In this document: piece by piece, positions 50,943-61,084 of the stretch
Layout: each line of letters starts with the position of its first letter
How positions within the stretch are numbered: the stretch's first letter is position 1
Source of the DNA: Roseovarius halotolerans
GTDB taxonomy: Bacteria > Pseudomonadota > Alphaproteobacteria > Rhodobacterales > Rhodobacteraceae
Direction: 5' to 3'
Length of the DNA: 64,000 nt
NCBI RefSeq assembly: GCF_900172255.1
Contig: NZ_FWFU01000001.1
Location: 1,178,001 to 1,242,000 of the forward strand
Notes under the pieces: generated by a model
The model's input: the letters and a program-made list of their open reading frames with translations, nothing else
What the model was told of the DNA's origin: nothing
The model's database searches: none
Translations under genes and position numbers: made by a program

Positions 50943-53270
50943 TCAGAATTCTGTTCGGACGGTCAGGTCAAAGCTCTGTTCGAGGTCGCCCGGCTCTTTC
51001 TTGAGTGCCGTGGACCAGTTCAGCCGCAACGGGCCGAAGGGAGACTCCCAGAACAGAGACAGACCGACCACATGGCGCGGCTCGAAGTTCTTGGAACGGA
51101 CCGGGAAGGCAGCATTGGTGGAATCGACGCCCCAGATCGCGCCCACATCGTAGAACGCGCCGCCCGAGATGCCGTATTCTTCCGGCAGCCCCAGCGGGAA
51201 CTCGGCCTCGAACTTGGCCACGGCGAAGTAGTTGCCGCCCAGATGTTCGGTGCCCTCGATGGGGCCGATGCCATTGGGTTCAAAACCGCGCATGACCTGC
51301 GACGTATAGCGGTCCACGGCGCGGCTTTCATTGCTGCCCATGAACTCCAGCGCACCGCCTTCAAGCGTGGCACGCAGCGTGACTTCCTCGTTCAGCACCC
51401 TCGTCTGAGCGATGACACGGGCGCTCGTCTTGAGATACTCGCTGTCACCACCCAAGCCGGCATATTCCTGACCGAAGGACAACATGATGCCCGAATTCGG
51501 ATCAAGCCCGGTGCGTCGGGTGTCATAGGTATAGCGATAACCGATCGCGCTGGCCCATGTTTCGCCCTGCGCCACTTCGGCAGCAAGCACACCGGAATTG
51601 CCGGTGTAGTCCTTCATGTCGTTGTAGGTCGCGTTGTAGAAGACACCGAAGCGACCGTTCTCACTGACCGGGAAGGTCAGGCTGGGACGGAAAACGCCGA
51701 TCGTGGTGTCATAAAGGCTGAAATCGCTGTCGGTTTCGATCAGCGAGAAATCCAGACCGAACTCGACATTGCGGCTCAGGAAGGCAGGCTCGACGAAGTT
51801 GATGTTGTACTGGGCGGTGGTTTCGGATGCGGCGATCTGCGCCGTCAGTTTCTGCCCGCGCCCCATGAAGTTGCGCTCGCTGAACCCGACGCTGACGCCG
51901 ACGCCCGAGTTGGTCGAATAACTGGCGCCAAAGGACAGCGACCCGGTTGTGGTTTCCTCGACATTCACGTCCACGACCACCTGGTCCGGGCGCGAACCTT
52001 CGCGTGCATTCACGTCCACGTCCGAGAAATAACGCAGCACCCGGATGCGTTCGGCGGCCTCACGAATCTGGCGCGGATTGAAGGGATCGCCCTCAACCAG
52101 GTCGAACTGACGGCGGATCACGCGGTCAAGCGTGGTGGTGTTGCCCTCGATATCGATCCGCTCGACGAACACACGCGGTCCACGCACAAGCGCGAACTCG
52201 ACGTCCAGTGTCAGGTCACGGTCATTGCGGGTGATCCGCGGCTCGACACGCAGGAAATCGACACCGTTCTTGATCGCCAGGCGTTCCATGCGTGAAATCG
52301 AGTTCTCGACCTCCGTAGGCGAATAGACACTGCCCGAACGGACCTTGAGAACGTTGTGATATTCTTCGGGATCGACATCGTTGCGGTCGCTGACGGTCGT
52401 GATCTCGCCAAAGCGGAACTGCTGGCCTTCCTGGATGTTGAAGGTCACGAAATACGCGTCCCGCCCGCGCGCGAGCTCGGCATTGGTCCCGGTCACGCGG
52501 AAATCCACGTAACCGCGCGAGTTGTAGAAATCGGTCAGAAGCTGACGGTCGAACTGGATCCGGTCCTCGACAAAGGTATCGCGCTCGATGATCGCGCGCA
52601 GAAGCCCGGCCTGCTTGCTGTCGATGACGCGGCGCAGGCGACGGTCCGAATAGGCGCGGTTTCCAACGAAACCGATGCGCTGAACCTCGACCTTGCTGCC
52701 CTCGAAAATCTCGAAGATGAGATCGACGCGGTTATCGCTGCGGCGGATGACCTTGGGGGTAACGCGCGCTGCAAGGCGACCGTTCTGGGAAAGCGCCTCG
52801 GTCAGGGTCGCGGCATCGCGCTCGGCCTTGGCCGGGCTGAACACCTGGCGCGGCTGGCTGTCGATGAACCGCCGCATGTCCTCGTCCTTCATGCGCCGAT
52901 TGCCTTCAAAGGCGATGCGGTTGATCGTGGGATACTCTGCCACCTGGATATACAGCTGTCCGCCGCGCGGCTCGAGCGTGACACTTTCGAACAGGCCGCT
53001 GCCGAGGATGCTCTGATAGGCATCGTTCAACTTGCCGGCCGAAACCGTCTCGCCGCGGGCGATCCCGGCGTAGTTCAGAATCGTGTCTGCTTCGATGCGC
53101 TGATTGCCTTCGACCACGACGCTGTTGAAGCGGTAGGACTGGGCGTTTGCATCGCCAGGAAGGCCAATGATTGCCGCTGTCAGCAGAGCGAGGCAGAACG
53201 CCCGGACAACGAACAATACGCTTTGCGAGGAATCCGCGCGCCGGATGCAACGGTGCTGCTCATTTCCCAT
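50943..53270 (-). CDS. bamA: Outer-membrane protein assembly factor BamA
   Basis: A 775-residue Omp85. A signal sequence lies within residues 15-44 (RAFCLALLTAAIIGLPGDANA), followed by POTRA repeats to about residue 420 (first repeat YRFNSVVVEGNQRIEADTI) and a 16-stranded barrel containing the signature HVVGLSLFWESPFGPLRLNW. The chain ends in TVRTEF with the C-terminal Phe of the beta-signal. It inserts barrel proteins, such as the FadL-type protein at 23.7 kb, into the outer membrane. Its start has no strong ribosome site; the first codon could lie slightly downstream. Confidence 0.96.
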   Translation of the reverse strand: MGNEQHRCIRRADSSQSVLFVVRAFCLALLTAAIIGLPGDANAQSYRFNSVVVEGNQRIEADTILNYAGIARGETVSAGKLNDAYQSILGSGLFESVTLEPRGGQLYIQVAEYPTINRIAFEGNRRMKDEDMRRFIDSQPRQVFSPAKAERDAATLTEALSQNGRLAARVTPKVIRRSDNRVDLIFEIFEGSKVEVQRIGFVGNRAYSDRRLRRVIDSKQAGLLRAIIERDTFVEDRIQFDRQLLTDFYNSRGYVDFRVTGTNAELARGRDAYFVTFNIQEGQQFRFGEITTVSDRNDVDPEEYHNVLKVRSGSVYSPTEVENSISRMERLAIKNGVDFLRVEPRITRNDRDLTLDVEFALVRGPRVFVERIDIEGNTTTLDRVIRRQFDLVEGDPFNPRQIREAAERIRVLRYFSDVDVNAREGSRPDQVVVDVNVEETTTGSLSFGASYSTNSGVGVSVGFSERNFMGRGQKLTAQIAASETTAQYNINFVEPAFLSRNVEFGLDFSLIETDSDFSLYDTTIGVFRPSLTFPVSENGRFGVFYNATYNDMKDYTGNSGVLAAEVAQGETWASAIGYRYTYDTRRTGLDPNSGIMLSFGQEYAGLGGDSEYLKTSARVIAQTRVLNEEVTLRATLEGGALEFMGSNESRAVDRYTSQVMRGFEPNGIGPIEGTEHLGGNYFAVAKFEAEFPLGLPEEYGISGGAFYDVGAIWGVDSTNAAFPVRSKNFEPRHVVGLSLFWESPFGPLRLNWSTALKKEPGDLEQSFDLTVRTEF

Positions 53271-53397
53271 GTCTCAAGTACCCCGGTCAAACATCCCTGT
53301 TAGAGATGTCAGTATCCGGTATGTAGAGGCTTGTCAAAACGCGGGGAGCAAGATTTTCAGACAAAATTTGCTTCGATGCGACGGTGCATCGGACAGA

Positions 53398-53523
53398 TCA
53401 CAACGACCCGATGAAACCACCGGCCAGAAGCGCAACCAGAATCGTGACCAGATAAAGAATCCGATCCCAATTGAGGTTCACCAGAAGGCTGAGCCCACGG
53501 TATCCGCTTACGATATGTTGCAT
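53398..53523 (-). CDS. Small membrane protein, 41 residues, between rseP and bamA
   Basis: A short gene in the 403-bp gap between rseP and bamA, too small to be found by most gene callers. The ATG at 53523 has AGGA 11 bases upstream. The product begins MQHIVSGYRGLSLLVNLNWD and continues with one hydrophobic helix (ILYLVTILVALLAGGFIGSL, residues 22-41). Composition and start are gene-like: Tyr/Trp at the membrane border and a Gly-rich helix. It is co-directional with the envelope genes on both sides and so is probably cotranscribed. I believe similar short proteins occur in related genomes but know of no function. Confidence 0.6.
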   Translation of the reverse strand: MQHIVSGYRGLSLLVNLNWDRILYLVTILVALLAGGFIGSL

Positions 53524-53673
53524 CACCAATTCCTGACGGTTCTGTCTGATGAAGATGTGCGCGCAGAATGCGGCAACAATAGGGGCTGAAATAAGGCAAG
53601 ATCATGGCGCGCGCCCTGCCCGCGTACGTCGCACGCACAGGTCTCATATGTGTTACGTCTCGCTTTCCCCGGC

Positions 53674-55020
53674 TCAGGGGCAGAACAAATCGTTGAAAAG
53701 CGCGAAACCCATGAGGCTCAGGACAAATACCAGCCCCACTGTCATCATGACCCTGAGTGCCGTTTCGCTAGGAGGTTTTCCGCTGACCGCCTCATAGGCA
53801 TAGAACGCAAGGTGGCCGCCATCGAGCACCGGGATGGGAAACAGGTTCAACAGCCCCACCGCGGTCGACAGGACCGCGATGAACCAGATGAAGTTCTGCG
53901 CGCCCTGGCTCGCCATCGCGCCAGATACCTCGGCGATTCCGATCGGGCCGGACATGTTACAGCTGCTGATTGCGCCGGTGACCATGTGATAGAGACCTGA
54001 GAACGAACCTTCGATGATCCGCCCGACCTGCACCGTTCCACGTGATACCGCCTCGAGCGGGCCAAGCCGTTCGGTCGCGGGTTCAAACGCCAGCCCGCCG
54101 GCGATTCCGATGCGCCATTGGCTCTGGAACCCGCCTTCGGATTGCGGTTCGTCCATCCGGCGCGGCGCGAGTACGAAATCGAGCATCTCGCCATCGCGCC
54201 ACACCCTGAGTTCAAGCGCCCGTCCCTCGGAACCCTCGACGATATCCTTGAGCTCGGAAAAGCTGTGGATCGCGGTGCCATCGACTGCGGTAATGACATC
54301 GCCCGCGCGCATGTTGATATCGTAAGCCGCGGATTGCGGTGCAAGCTGCGCAACCATCGGCGGCATCGGATATGGCCCCATGGCAGATACTTCGCGACCA
54401 TCGCGCAGCACGCGGTAGTCGAGCAACGGCTCGGCGGGAAGCTGGTCGATGAAGGGATCGAACTGATCGGATTCGCCGAACTGGGGCACATCTACACCAG
54501 CGACAGTGATCAGCTCATCGCCTTCCTGCAAGGTGATCCCTTCGACCGGCAGGGGATTCAGGCTGCCGACGGCCAGCGGTTCCGAAACCTTGCCCTGGGC
54601 CATCATCACTGCGGCGAAAATCAGGATAGAAAGGACGAAGTTGAAAACCGGCCCTGCCGCGACCGTCGCCGTGCGTGCCCAAAGCGGCGCGCCTGCCATC
54701 GTTTCGCGCCGTTCCTGCGGCGACATCTCGCGCACGGAGTCGGCGCTTTGCGCGCTCGCAGCGTCGGCATCGCCTTTGAATTTGACGTATCCTCCAAAGG
54801 GCAGAAGCGCCACCTGCCACTGAGTGCCGTGGCGATCGCGACGCGCCCAGAGAACCGGGCCGAACCCGAGTGAAAAGACCTCGGCCTTGATACCCGACCA
54901 GCGCCCGACGATGTAATGACCGTATTCATGCACCGCCACGATGGCGGAAAGAGCGACCACGAAAGCCAGCAAAGTCATGAAAATGCTGCCGAATTGCGGC
55001 AGAAACCCTATTATATCCAC
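53674..55020 (-). CDS. rseP: Site-2 protease RseP (RIP metalloprotease)
   Basis: A 448-residue intramembrane zinc protease. The active-site motif HEYGH is at residues 31-35 in the first helix; the second metal ligand is in LFPIPVLDGGHLAF near the end; two PDZ domains lie between (around residues 130-330, with GDVITAVDG). It cuts anti-sigma factors and signal-peptide remnants. I choose the GTG at 55020 because family members have about 30 residues before HEYGH; the ATG inside the first helix (54978) would remove too much. It lies ten bases after dxr. Confidence 0.94.
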   Translation of the reverse strand: MDIIGFLPQFGSIFMTLLAFVVALSAIVAVHEYGHYIVGRWSGIKAEVFSLGFGPVLWARRDRHGTQWQVALLPFGGYVKFKGDADAASAQSADSVREMSPQERRETMAGAPLWARTATVAAGPVFNFVLSILIFAAVMMAQGKVSEPLAVGSLNPLPVEGITLQEGDELITVAGVDVPQFGESDQFDPFIDQLPAEPLLDYRVLRDGREVSAMGPYPMPPMVAQLAPQSAAYDINMRAGDVITAVDGTAIHSFSELKDIVEGSEGRALELRVWRDGEMLDFVLAPRRMDEPQSEGGFQSQWRIGIAGGLAFEPATERLGPLEAVSRGTVQVGRIIEGSFSGLYHMVTGAISSCNMSGPIGIAEVSGAMASQGAQNFIWFIAVLSTAVGLLNLFPIPVLDGGHLAFYAYEAVSGKPPSETALRVMMTVGLVFVLSLMGFALFNDLFCP

Positions 55021-55030
55021 GCCTGTTGTC

Positions 55031-56203
55031 CTATCTGTCCTGCTCTTTGACGACCCTGTCGGCACATCTGCGTGACAGATGGTCAAGATGGGTCACACTA
55101 TCAAGGCTGATCGCTGCATCAACCAGGCCTTTCTCGGCGCAAAGCCGGGTCAGCACCTCTTCGACAACGTCGCTCATCGCCAGAAATCCGATGCGTCCGG
55201 CGATGAAATGATCCAGCGCCCGCTCCTTGGCGGCATTGAAGACAGCGCCCGCGAGGCCGCGCTTTGCCATGACCTCGCGCGCAAGGCGCAGGGCCGGGTA
55301 GCGGCCAGCGTCAGGCGCGCTGAAACTCAGCGTTCCGATAGCCGCAAGGTCGAGCGCCGCCACCGGCAGCGCGCGACGCTCGGGCCAGTTCAAGGCATAT
55401 CCAATGGCGTGGCGCATATCTGGCGGGCCGACATGTGCCATCAGTGCGCCGTCGCAAAAACCCACGAGCGCATGGACCAGTGATTCCGGGTGAACCAGCA
55501 CCTCGATCTGCTCGGGAACAAGGTCGAAGAACTCGCGCGCCTCGATCATCTCGAGCGCCTTGTTGAACATCGAAGCGCTGTCGATGGTGATCCGTTGGCC
55601 CATGGCCCAGTTCGGGTGCGTCGAAGCCTGCTCGACCGTGACATTCGCCAGCCGTTCGCGCGGCCAGTCGCGAAAGGCGCCGCCACTGGCGGTGATGATC
55701 ACACGCCGCACGGCATCCATGCTTTCGCCGGTAAGCGCTTGGAATACTGCGGAATGCTCACTGTCCACCGGCAGAATGCGTGCGTCATGTCGCGCTGCGG
55801 TCTCCATCAGGAGCGGCCCGGCCGCCACCAGCGACTCCTTGTTCGCCAACGCCAGGGTCGCGCCCTGCTCGAGTGCCTTCAATCCCGGCGGAAGGCCCGC
55901 AGCACCGACAATGGCGGACATCACCCAATCGGCAGGCCGTGCCGCGGCCTCGGATATCGCCTCCGCTCCGGCCGCGGCCTCGATTCCCGAACCTGCAAGC
56001 GCAGCGCGCAGATCATCGAGCAGATCGTCATGCGCGGTGACCGCGATCTGCGCGCCGCAGACGCGCGCATCGCTGGCAAGCCGTTCAATATTGCGCCCAC
56101 CGGTCAGGGCGACCACCTCGAAGAGGTCCGGTTCGCGCGCGATCAGGTCAAGAGTGCTCTGCCCGATCGATCCCGTGGCACCCAGAATCGTGATCCTCCT
56201 CAT
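55031..56203 (-). CDS. dxr: 1-deoxy-D-xylulose-5-phosphate reductoisomerase
   Basis: Second step of the MEP pathway: converts DXP to MEP with NADPH. 390 residues. The NADPH-binding start ITILGATGSIGQSTLDLI, the metal-binding ILPVDSEHSAVFQAL and the catalytic-loop region WAMGQRITIDSASMFNKALE are all clear. It overlaps cdsA by four bases. The dxs gene that feeds it is at 3.8-5.7 kb. Confidence 0.97.
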   Translation of the reverse strand: MRRITILGATGSIGQSTLDLIAREPDLFEVVALTGGRNIERLASDARVCGAQIAVTAHDDLLDDLRAALAGSGIEAAAGAEAISEAAARPADWVMSAIVGAAGLPPGLKALEQGATLALANKESLVAAGPLLMETAARHDARILPVDSEHSAVFQALTGESMDAVRRVIITASGGAFRDWPRERLANVTVEQASTHPNWAMGQRITIDSASMFNKALEMIEAREFFDLVPEQIEVLVHPESLVHALVGFCDGALMAHVGPPDMRHAIGYALNWPERRALPVAALDLAAIGTLSFSAPDAGRYPALRLAREVMAKRGLAGAVFNAAKERALDHFIAGRIGFLAMSDVVEEVLTRLCAEKGLVDAAISLDSVTHLDHLSRRCADRVVKEQDR

Positions 56204-56979
56204 TGCAGCCCCGGCATCAAAGACAACAGCCGCAACACCATCACCATCATTGCCGCGCCCAGCATGGCATCAAACCGGTCCAGTACGCCGCCATGTCCGG
56301 GAATGAGATCGGAGCTGTCCTTGACGCCGCAACGCCGCTTGATCGCGCTTTCAGCGATATCGCCCAATTGCCCGGCGAACCCGACCAGCATCGACACCGC
56401 GACAAGCCCCGCACCCGCTGCCAGAGACTCCGCCAAGAGCAAGCCCACAAACCCGGCACCGACCCATCCGGCAAGCGTGCCCGACCAAGTCTTTTTTGGA
56501 CTGACACGGGGCCAGAATTTCGGGCCTCCCAGCATCCGGCCCGCAAAATACCCCGCCACGTCCGAGACCACCACCACCAGCACAAGCCAGACCATCCAGC
56601 CGAACCCGGCCTCTTGTCGCAATTGCGCAGTGACGTAGCATCCCAGCAGGATCCAAAAGGCGAACAGCACATGTAGCCCCTTGTCCCGAGGGGCCTGCCC
56701 GGCACCGACCAGGGCAGCCGCAGCCAGCAAGGGCAGGACCAATATCCCCGGCAGCAAGAGCGCCAGCGCCAGCGCGACCGCAGCAAGCAATCCCGCCGAC
56801 ACCGCGCCCCGCGCCCCAGCCATGCGCGCGGCCTCCCATATCATCAGGCCACCAAGCGCACAGATCAGGCCGTTGAACAGCCAGCCCCCGATCCAGATCG
56901 CGCCCGCACCGATGCCGGCCATCGCCAGCCCCGACAGCACGCGTGGCGCAAGATCGGACCATCGGGCCTGCTGACTCAT
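56200..56979 (-). CDS. cdsA: Phosphatidate cytidylyltransferase
   Basis: Makes CDP-diacylglycerol, precursor of all phospholipids. 259 residues with about seven membrane helices. The family signature near the C-terminus is visible as SAIKRRCGVKDSSDLIPGHGGVLDRFDA (catalytic aspartates in the DSSD and DRFD parts), with KKTWSGTLAGW earlier. The start at 56979 overlaps the uppS stop by four bases. Confidence 0.95.
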   Translation of the reverse strand: MSQQARWSDLAPRVLSGLAMAGIGAGAIWIGGWLFNGLICALGGLMIWEAARMAGARGAVSAGLLAAVALALALLLPGILVLPLLAAAALVGAGQAPRDKGLHVLFAFWILLGCYVTAQLRQEAGFGWMVWLVLVVVVSDVAGYFAGRMLGGPKFWPRVSPKKTWSGTLAGWVGAGFVGLLLAESLAAGAGLVAVSMLVGFAGQLGDIAESAIKRRCGVKDSSDLIPGHGGVLDRFDAMLGAAMMVMVLRLLSLMPGLQ

Positions 56980-57701
56980 CCGGTCGCGGCCCCGAACCGC
57001 CGTTCGCGCGCACCATAGTTGCGCAGGACATCGGTAAAGATCGCACGGGTGAAATCGGGCCACAGCGTATCGATGAACTCGTATTCGGAATAGGCCGACT
57101 GCCAGAGCAGGAAATTCGAGATCCGCGCTTCGCCGCTGGTGCGGATGACGAGATCCGGGTCGGGCAGGACGCAGGTATCAAGGTAGCGCGGCAGCGTCTC
57201 CTGATCGACCTTGGCAGGGTCGAGCTTGCCATCCGCCACATCCTGCGCCAACCGCCTCGTGGCGCGGGCGACCTCGTCCCGCCCCCCATAATTCAGCGCG
57301 ATCGTCAGGTTGAGACGGGTGCAGCGACTGGTCATCTCCTCAGCTTCGTCCATCAGGTCCTGCAGGGGCTTGTCCAGCCGCGTGCGGTCGCCGATGAAAC
57401 GCACGCGCACGTTCTCTTTCACGAACTCCTGCATTTCCTTGACGATATAGCGCCTGAAAAGCGCCATCAGCCCGGAAACCTCGGTCTGCGTGCGCTTCCA
57501 GTTCTCGGTCGAGAAGGCGAAGATCGTCAGGTAATCGACCCCCAAATCGGGGCAGGCACTGACGATCTCGCGCACGCGCCGCGCGCCGGCGTGGTGGCCA
57601 AACAGGCGTGGGCGCCCGCGCGCCTGAGCCCAACGGCCATTGCCATCCATGATGATCGCAACATGGCGCGGTCCGCTCGTGTCTGGGCTGTTCCTTGCCA
57701 T
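56976..57701 (-). CDS. uppS: Isoprenyl transferase (undecaprenyl diphosphate synthase)
   Basis: A 241-residue cis-prenyltransferase that makes the C55 lipid carrier for peptidoglycan and LPS. Catalytic D19 is in HVAIIMDGNGRWAQ; the FAFSTENWKR block and the C-terminal RTSGEARISNFLLWQ follow. Substrates come from ispA, dxs and dxr in this window. It lies 17 bp after frr and overlaps cdsA. Confidence 0.96.
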   Translation of the reverse strand: MARNSPDTSGPRHVAIIMDGNGRWAQARGRPRLFGHHAGARRVREIVSACPDLGVDYLTIFAFSTENWKRTQTEVSGLMALFRRYIVKEMQEFVKENVRVRFIGDRTRLDKPLQDLMDEAEEMTSRCTRLNLTIALNYGGRDEVARATRRLAQDVADGKLDPAKVDQETLPRYLDTCVLPDPDLVIRTSGEARISNFLLWQSAYSEYEFIDTLWPDFTRAIFTDVLRNYGARERRFGAATG

Positions 57702-57718
57702 GTCGCTGTCCTCGCGTC

Positions 57719-58282
57719 TCAGACCTGCATGATCTCTGCCTGCTTGCCTTCCAGCGCCTCGTCGACCTGATGAATGAACTTGTCAGTCAGCTCCTGCACC
57801 TCGGTTTCCCAGAATTTCTGGTCATCCTCGGACATGCCGTCGGCCTTGGCCTTCTTGATCCGGTCCATGCCATCGCGGCGCACATTGCGCACCGAGACAC
57901 GGGCATGTTCGGCATATTGCGCGGCGACCTTGCTCAGTTCCTTGCGACGCTCCTCGTTCAGCTCGGGGATCGGCAGCATGATGATGGTGCCGTTGAGCTG
58001 CGGGTTGATCCCGAGGCCGCTGTCGCGGATCGCCTTTTCCGTAGCGTTGACCAGCGACTTGTCCCAGACGTTGATCGTCACCATCCGAGGCTCGGGCACG
58101 TTGACAGTGCCGACCTGGTTGATCGGTGTCTTCTGGCCATAGGCCTCGACCATCACCGGTTCCAGCATCGAGGCCGACGCCCGCCCGGTGCGCAGCGAAG
58201 CGAACTCAGTGCGCAGCGCGCTCATCGCCCCGTCCATTCGCCGTTCCAGATCGGCCACGTCAAGTTCGAACTCTTCAGCCAT
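57719..58282 (-). CDS. frr: Ribosome recycling factor
   Basis: A 187-residue factor that frees ribosomes after termination, full length. The blocks [29 protein letters not shown], and LTEERRKEL-type [13 protein letters not shown] are present. The start is the ATG at 58282; the open frame further upstream is only the pyrH leader region. It lies 49 bp after pyrH. Confidence 0.97.
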   Translation of the reverse strand: MAEEFELDVADLERRMDGAMSALRTEFASLRTGRASASMLEPVMVEAYGQKTPINQVGTVNVPEPRMVTINVWDKSLVNATEKAIRDSGLGINPQLNGTIIMLPIPELNEERRKELSKVAAQYAEHARVSVRNVRRDGMDRIKKAKADGMSEDDQKFWETEVQELTDKFIHQVDEALEGKQAEIMQV

Positions 58283-58331
58283 GTTCCGTTTTCCTTCTCG
58301 CGGGTCTTGCGTTCTGTCGTTCTCTTTTGCC

Positions 58332-59063
58332 TCAGCCGTGCACGGTTGTATAGGTTCCGTTCCCGGCGAGGATTCCCTTGAAGCCTCCCGGTTCGTCCAG
58401 GCTGAAGACAATGATCGGCAGGTTATTGTCACGGGCAAGCGCGATGGCGCTGGCATCCATCACCTTGAGATGCTGCGCGAGCACCTCGTCATAGGTGACG
58501 CGCTCGAAACGCTTGGCATCGGGATTGGTCAGCGGGTCCTTGTCATAGACCCCATCCACCTTGGTGCCCTTGAAGATCGCCTCGCACGCCATCTCGTTGG
58601 CGCGCAACGTGGCGGCGGTATCGGTGGTGAAATACGGGTTGCCGGTGCCCGCCGCGAAAATGCACACGCGCTTCTTCTCGAGGTGGCGCACCGCGCGGCG
58701 GCGGATATAGGGCTCGGCCACCTCGTCCATCCGGATCGCGCTGATAACGCGGGTAAAGACGCCCAGCTTCTCCAATGCGCTCTGGACAGCCAGGGCGTTC
58801 ATCACAGTTGCAAGCATCCCCATGTAATCGGCCGTGGTGCGCTCCATCCCCTGGGCGCTGCCGGCGAGGCCGCGAAACACGTTTCCGCCGCCGATCACCA
58901 TGCAGATTTCGACCCCCAGATCATGGACCGACTTCACCTCGCGCGCGATGCGCTCCACCGTCGGCGGATGCAAACCATAGCCCTGATCCCCCATCAGCGC
59001 CTCACCCGATATCTTCAACATGACGCGCTTGAACCTGGTCTCGGGGGGGGCTGTGTCAGACAT
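58332..59063 (-). CDS. pyrH: Uridylate kinase
   Basis: Phosphorylates UMP to UDP. 243 residues of the amino-acid-kinase fold. [14 protein letters not shown] opens the fold, [13 protein letters not shown] is the glycine loop, and [23 protein letters not shown] is the nucleotide region. The start at 59063 (MSDTAPPE) is the first ATG that gives a normal N-terminus. It is the first gene of the pyrH-frr-uppS-cdsA-dxr run and is divergent from miaA. tsf and rpsB, often upstream, are absent here. Confidence 0.97.
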   Translation of the reverse strand: MSDTAPPETRFKRVMLKISGEALMGDQGYGLHPPTVERIAREVKSVHDLGVEICMVIGGGNVFRGLAGSAQGMERTTADYMGMLATVMNALAVQSALEKLGVFTRVISAIRMDEVAEPYIRRRAVRHLEKKRVCIFAAGTGNPYFTTDTAATLRANEMACEAIFKGTKVDGVYDKDPLTNPDAKRFERVTYDEVLAQHLKVMDASAIALARDNNLPIIVFSLDEPGGFKGILAGNGTYTTVHG

Positions 59064-59197
59064 CGGGGGGCTCCATGCAGGTTCCGGGTCGCGCGCAAAA
59101 TGTAGTAAAACGCAGCGGGGTTCAATCACCGAAACCGGCCATGTCGACGATTTGCCGCCCTGCCTCTCGCATCGGAGGGCAAATTCGCTTATCTGAC

Positions 59198-60085
59198 ATG
59201 GCGATGAGCGCCCTGCCCGATATCCCTTCCGACCGCCCGGTTCTGATCGCCGGGCCGACCGCGTCGGGTAAATCCGCTCTGGCCCTGCGGCTGGCCGCGC
59301 GGGATGGTGGCGTGATCCTCAACGCCGATGCGATCCAGGTCTATGACAATTGGCGCATCCTGAGCGCCCGCCCCTCGCCGGAAGACGAGTCCGCGGCGCC
59401 GCATCGCCTCTATGGTCATGTGCCGTGGGATGGAGAATATTCCGTGGGCCATTGGCTGCGCGAGATCCTCCCCCTGCTCGAAGGTCCCGCGCGCCCTATC
59501 ATCATCGGCGGGACCGGGCTTTACTTCAGTGCCCTGACCGAGGGGCTCGCGCCCATCCCGCCAACCCCGCCCGATATCCGCGCGACCGCCGACGCGCTGC
59601 TGCGCGATGAGGGCCTAGGCGTGCTGCTGCGTGACCTCGATCCTGACACCCGCGCTCGGATCGACACGCGAAATCCCATGCGGGTGCAGCGCGCCTGGGA
59701 AGTGCAACGCGCCACCGGGCGCGGCCTTGCCGCATGGCAGGACGAGACACCGCCACCTGTCCTGCCGCTCGGGGACTGCACCGCGCTGCTGGTCGATGCC
59801 GACCGAGAGTGGCTCAATATCCGTATCGCGCAGCGCTTCGATGCGATGCTGGCTGCGGGCGCATTGGACGAGGCGCGTGCCAACCTGCCGGGCTGGGACC
59901 CCGCCCGCCCGTCCTCCAAGGCGATCGGCGCGCCAGAACTGATCGCACATCTTCAAGGCCGCATGACACTGGACGAGGCCCGCGAAGCTGCGACCATTGC
60001 CACCCGCCAATTCGCAAAGCGGCAACGCACCTGGTTTCGCGCCCGGATGCGGGCCTGGCAGGCAGTTGATGCAGCGAGGCTTTGA
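59198..60085 (+). CDS. miaA: tRNA dimethylallyltransferase MiaA
   Basis: Adds the isopentenyl group to A37 of tRNAs that read UNN codons. 295 residues. P-loop [16 protein letters not shown] near residues 16-31, the DMAPP/tRNA part [17 protein letters not shown] and [13 protein letters not shown], and the late [12 protein letters not shown] block are all present. The usual ADSxQVY motif is NADAIQVY here, a conservative change. The start could be 59198 or 59204. It is divergent from pyrH. Confidence 0.95.
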   Translation: MAMSALPDIPSDRPVLIAGPTASGKSALALRLAARDGGVILNADAIQVYDNWRILSARPSPEDESAAPHRLYGHVPWDGEYSVGHWLREILPLLEGPARPIIIGGTGLYFSALTEGLAPIPPTPPDIRATADALLRDEGLGVLLRDLDPDTRARIDTRNPMRVQRAWEVQRATGRGLAAWQDETPPPVLPLGDCTALLVDADREWLNIRIAQRFDAMLAAGALDEARANLPGWDPARPSSKAIGAPELIAHLQGRMTLDEAREAATIATRQFAKRQRTWFRARMRAWQAVDAARL

Positions 60086-60110
60086 CATTCTCAACAATCG
60101 AGTCTGTTAT
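60082..60110 (+). promoter_or_regulatory. Promoter of the AraC-type gene
   Basis: TTGACA (60082-60087), 17-bp spacer, TGTTAT (60105-60110). The -35 overlaps the miaA stop codon. The following 60 bp are AT-rich. Confidence 0.65.
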
Positions 60111-60190
60111 ACATAGGTTTTTTCGCATACACTGTCATAAATATAGTGTTTTCAAGGTGTCGGCGGATCGTGCAAGACTATCCCAGAATC

Positions 60191-61006
60191 ATGACCCTCG
60201 CCCAATGGGCAGGTCCCGCGCGCTGGCAGTCGGAACTGCCCCACAGCCGCGAAACCCATGCCTTCGTCTGGGTGACGCGCGGCCAGGGCCGCTGCCTGCT
60301 CGAGGGTTTGCGCCGCGGCGTCGGCGTCCACAACGCACTTGTGATCCCGGCGGGCACGCTCTTTGCCACCGATCTGGGGAAACAGGGTTTCGGTCTCGTT
60401 TGCACAATCCCGCCGGTCGCGTCGGTGCCGATGCCCGATACCGCGCAACAATTGCGCGTGCGCGACTCACAGGCTCAGGCGGAGTTGGCCACGATCCTTG
60501 AAACGATGCAGCGCGAAGACAACACAGCGCGTCATTTCCACGACGAAGCGATGAGCGCATATGCGGTGCTTCTCGGGGTTTGGTTGCGCCGCACCATGAT
60601 CGATGCCCCGAGCCCGCCACGCCCGCCCGCGTCCGAGCGGCTGGTGCGGGCCTACGCCGCCCTGATCGAACGCGACTTCGCCAGCGGCAGGCCAATGGCC
60701 GACTATGCCGCTGCACTCGGGGTCACACCGACACATCTGACCCGCACCTGCCGGACCGTGGCCGGTATGAGCGCCGCGCAGCTTCTGACACAGCGCATCG
60801 TCCATGCGGCGCGGGGTTTCCTGGTGCAGTCAGACCATCCCTTCAAACTGATAGCAGCGATGCTGGGCTTTCGCAGCGCGGCCTATTTCTCACGCTTCGT
60901 GCTGCATCACACCGGCTTCACCCCGACACAGCTGCGCCGCGATGCGGAGGCCTCAGCACCGAAAACAGCCGTCGCACCCGCAACAAGGATGCCCGGCGTG
61001 GGTTGA
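60191..61006 (+). CDS. AraC-family transcriptional regulator
   Basis: A 271-residue regulator with an N-terminal cupin-like ligand part (residues 1-95, with HAFVWVTRGQGRCLLEG) and a C-terminal double helix-turn-helix: MADYAAALGVTPTHLTRTCR and then LIAAMLGFRSAAYFSRFVLHHTGFTP, the second being the strongest family match. The ATG at 60191 is chosen; an in-frame GTG at 60146 is possible. It is followed by the gene for a solute-binding protein in the same direction and may control it. Confidence 0.9.
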   Translation: MTLAQWAGPARWQSELPHSRETHAFVWVTRGQGRCLLEGLRRGVGVHNALVIPAGTLFATDLGKQGFGLVCTIPPVASVPMPDTAQQLRVRDSQAQAELATILETMQREDNTARHFHDEAMSAYAVLLGVWLRRTMIDAPSPPRPPASERLVRAYAALIERDFASGRPMADYAAALGVTPTHLTRTCRTVAGMSAAQLLTQRIVHAARGFLVQSDHPFKLIAAMLGFRSAAYFSRFVLHHTGFTPTQLRRDAEASAPKTAVAPATRMPGVG

Positions 61007-61084
61007 TCTCTGGTCGGGCTCTATGTGTAATGGCGGCGACACGATGTCCTTTCCCCGCCGCCAGCCCGAAAGCGAGCCCTGACC

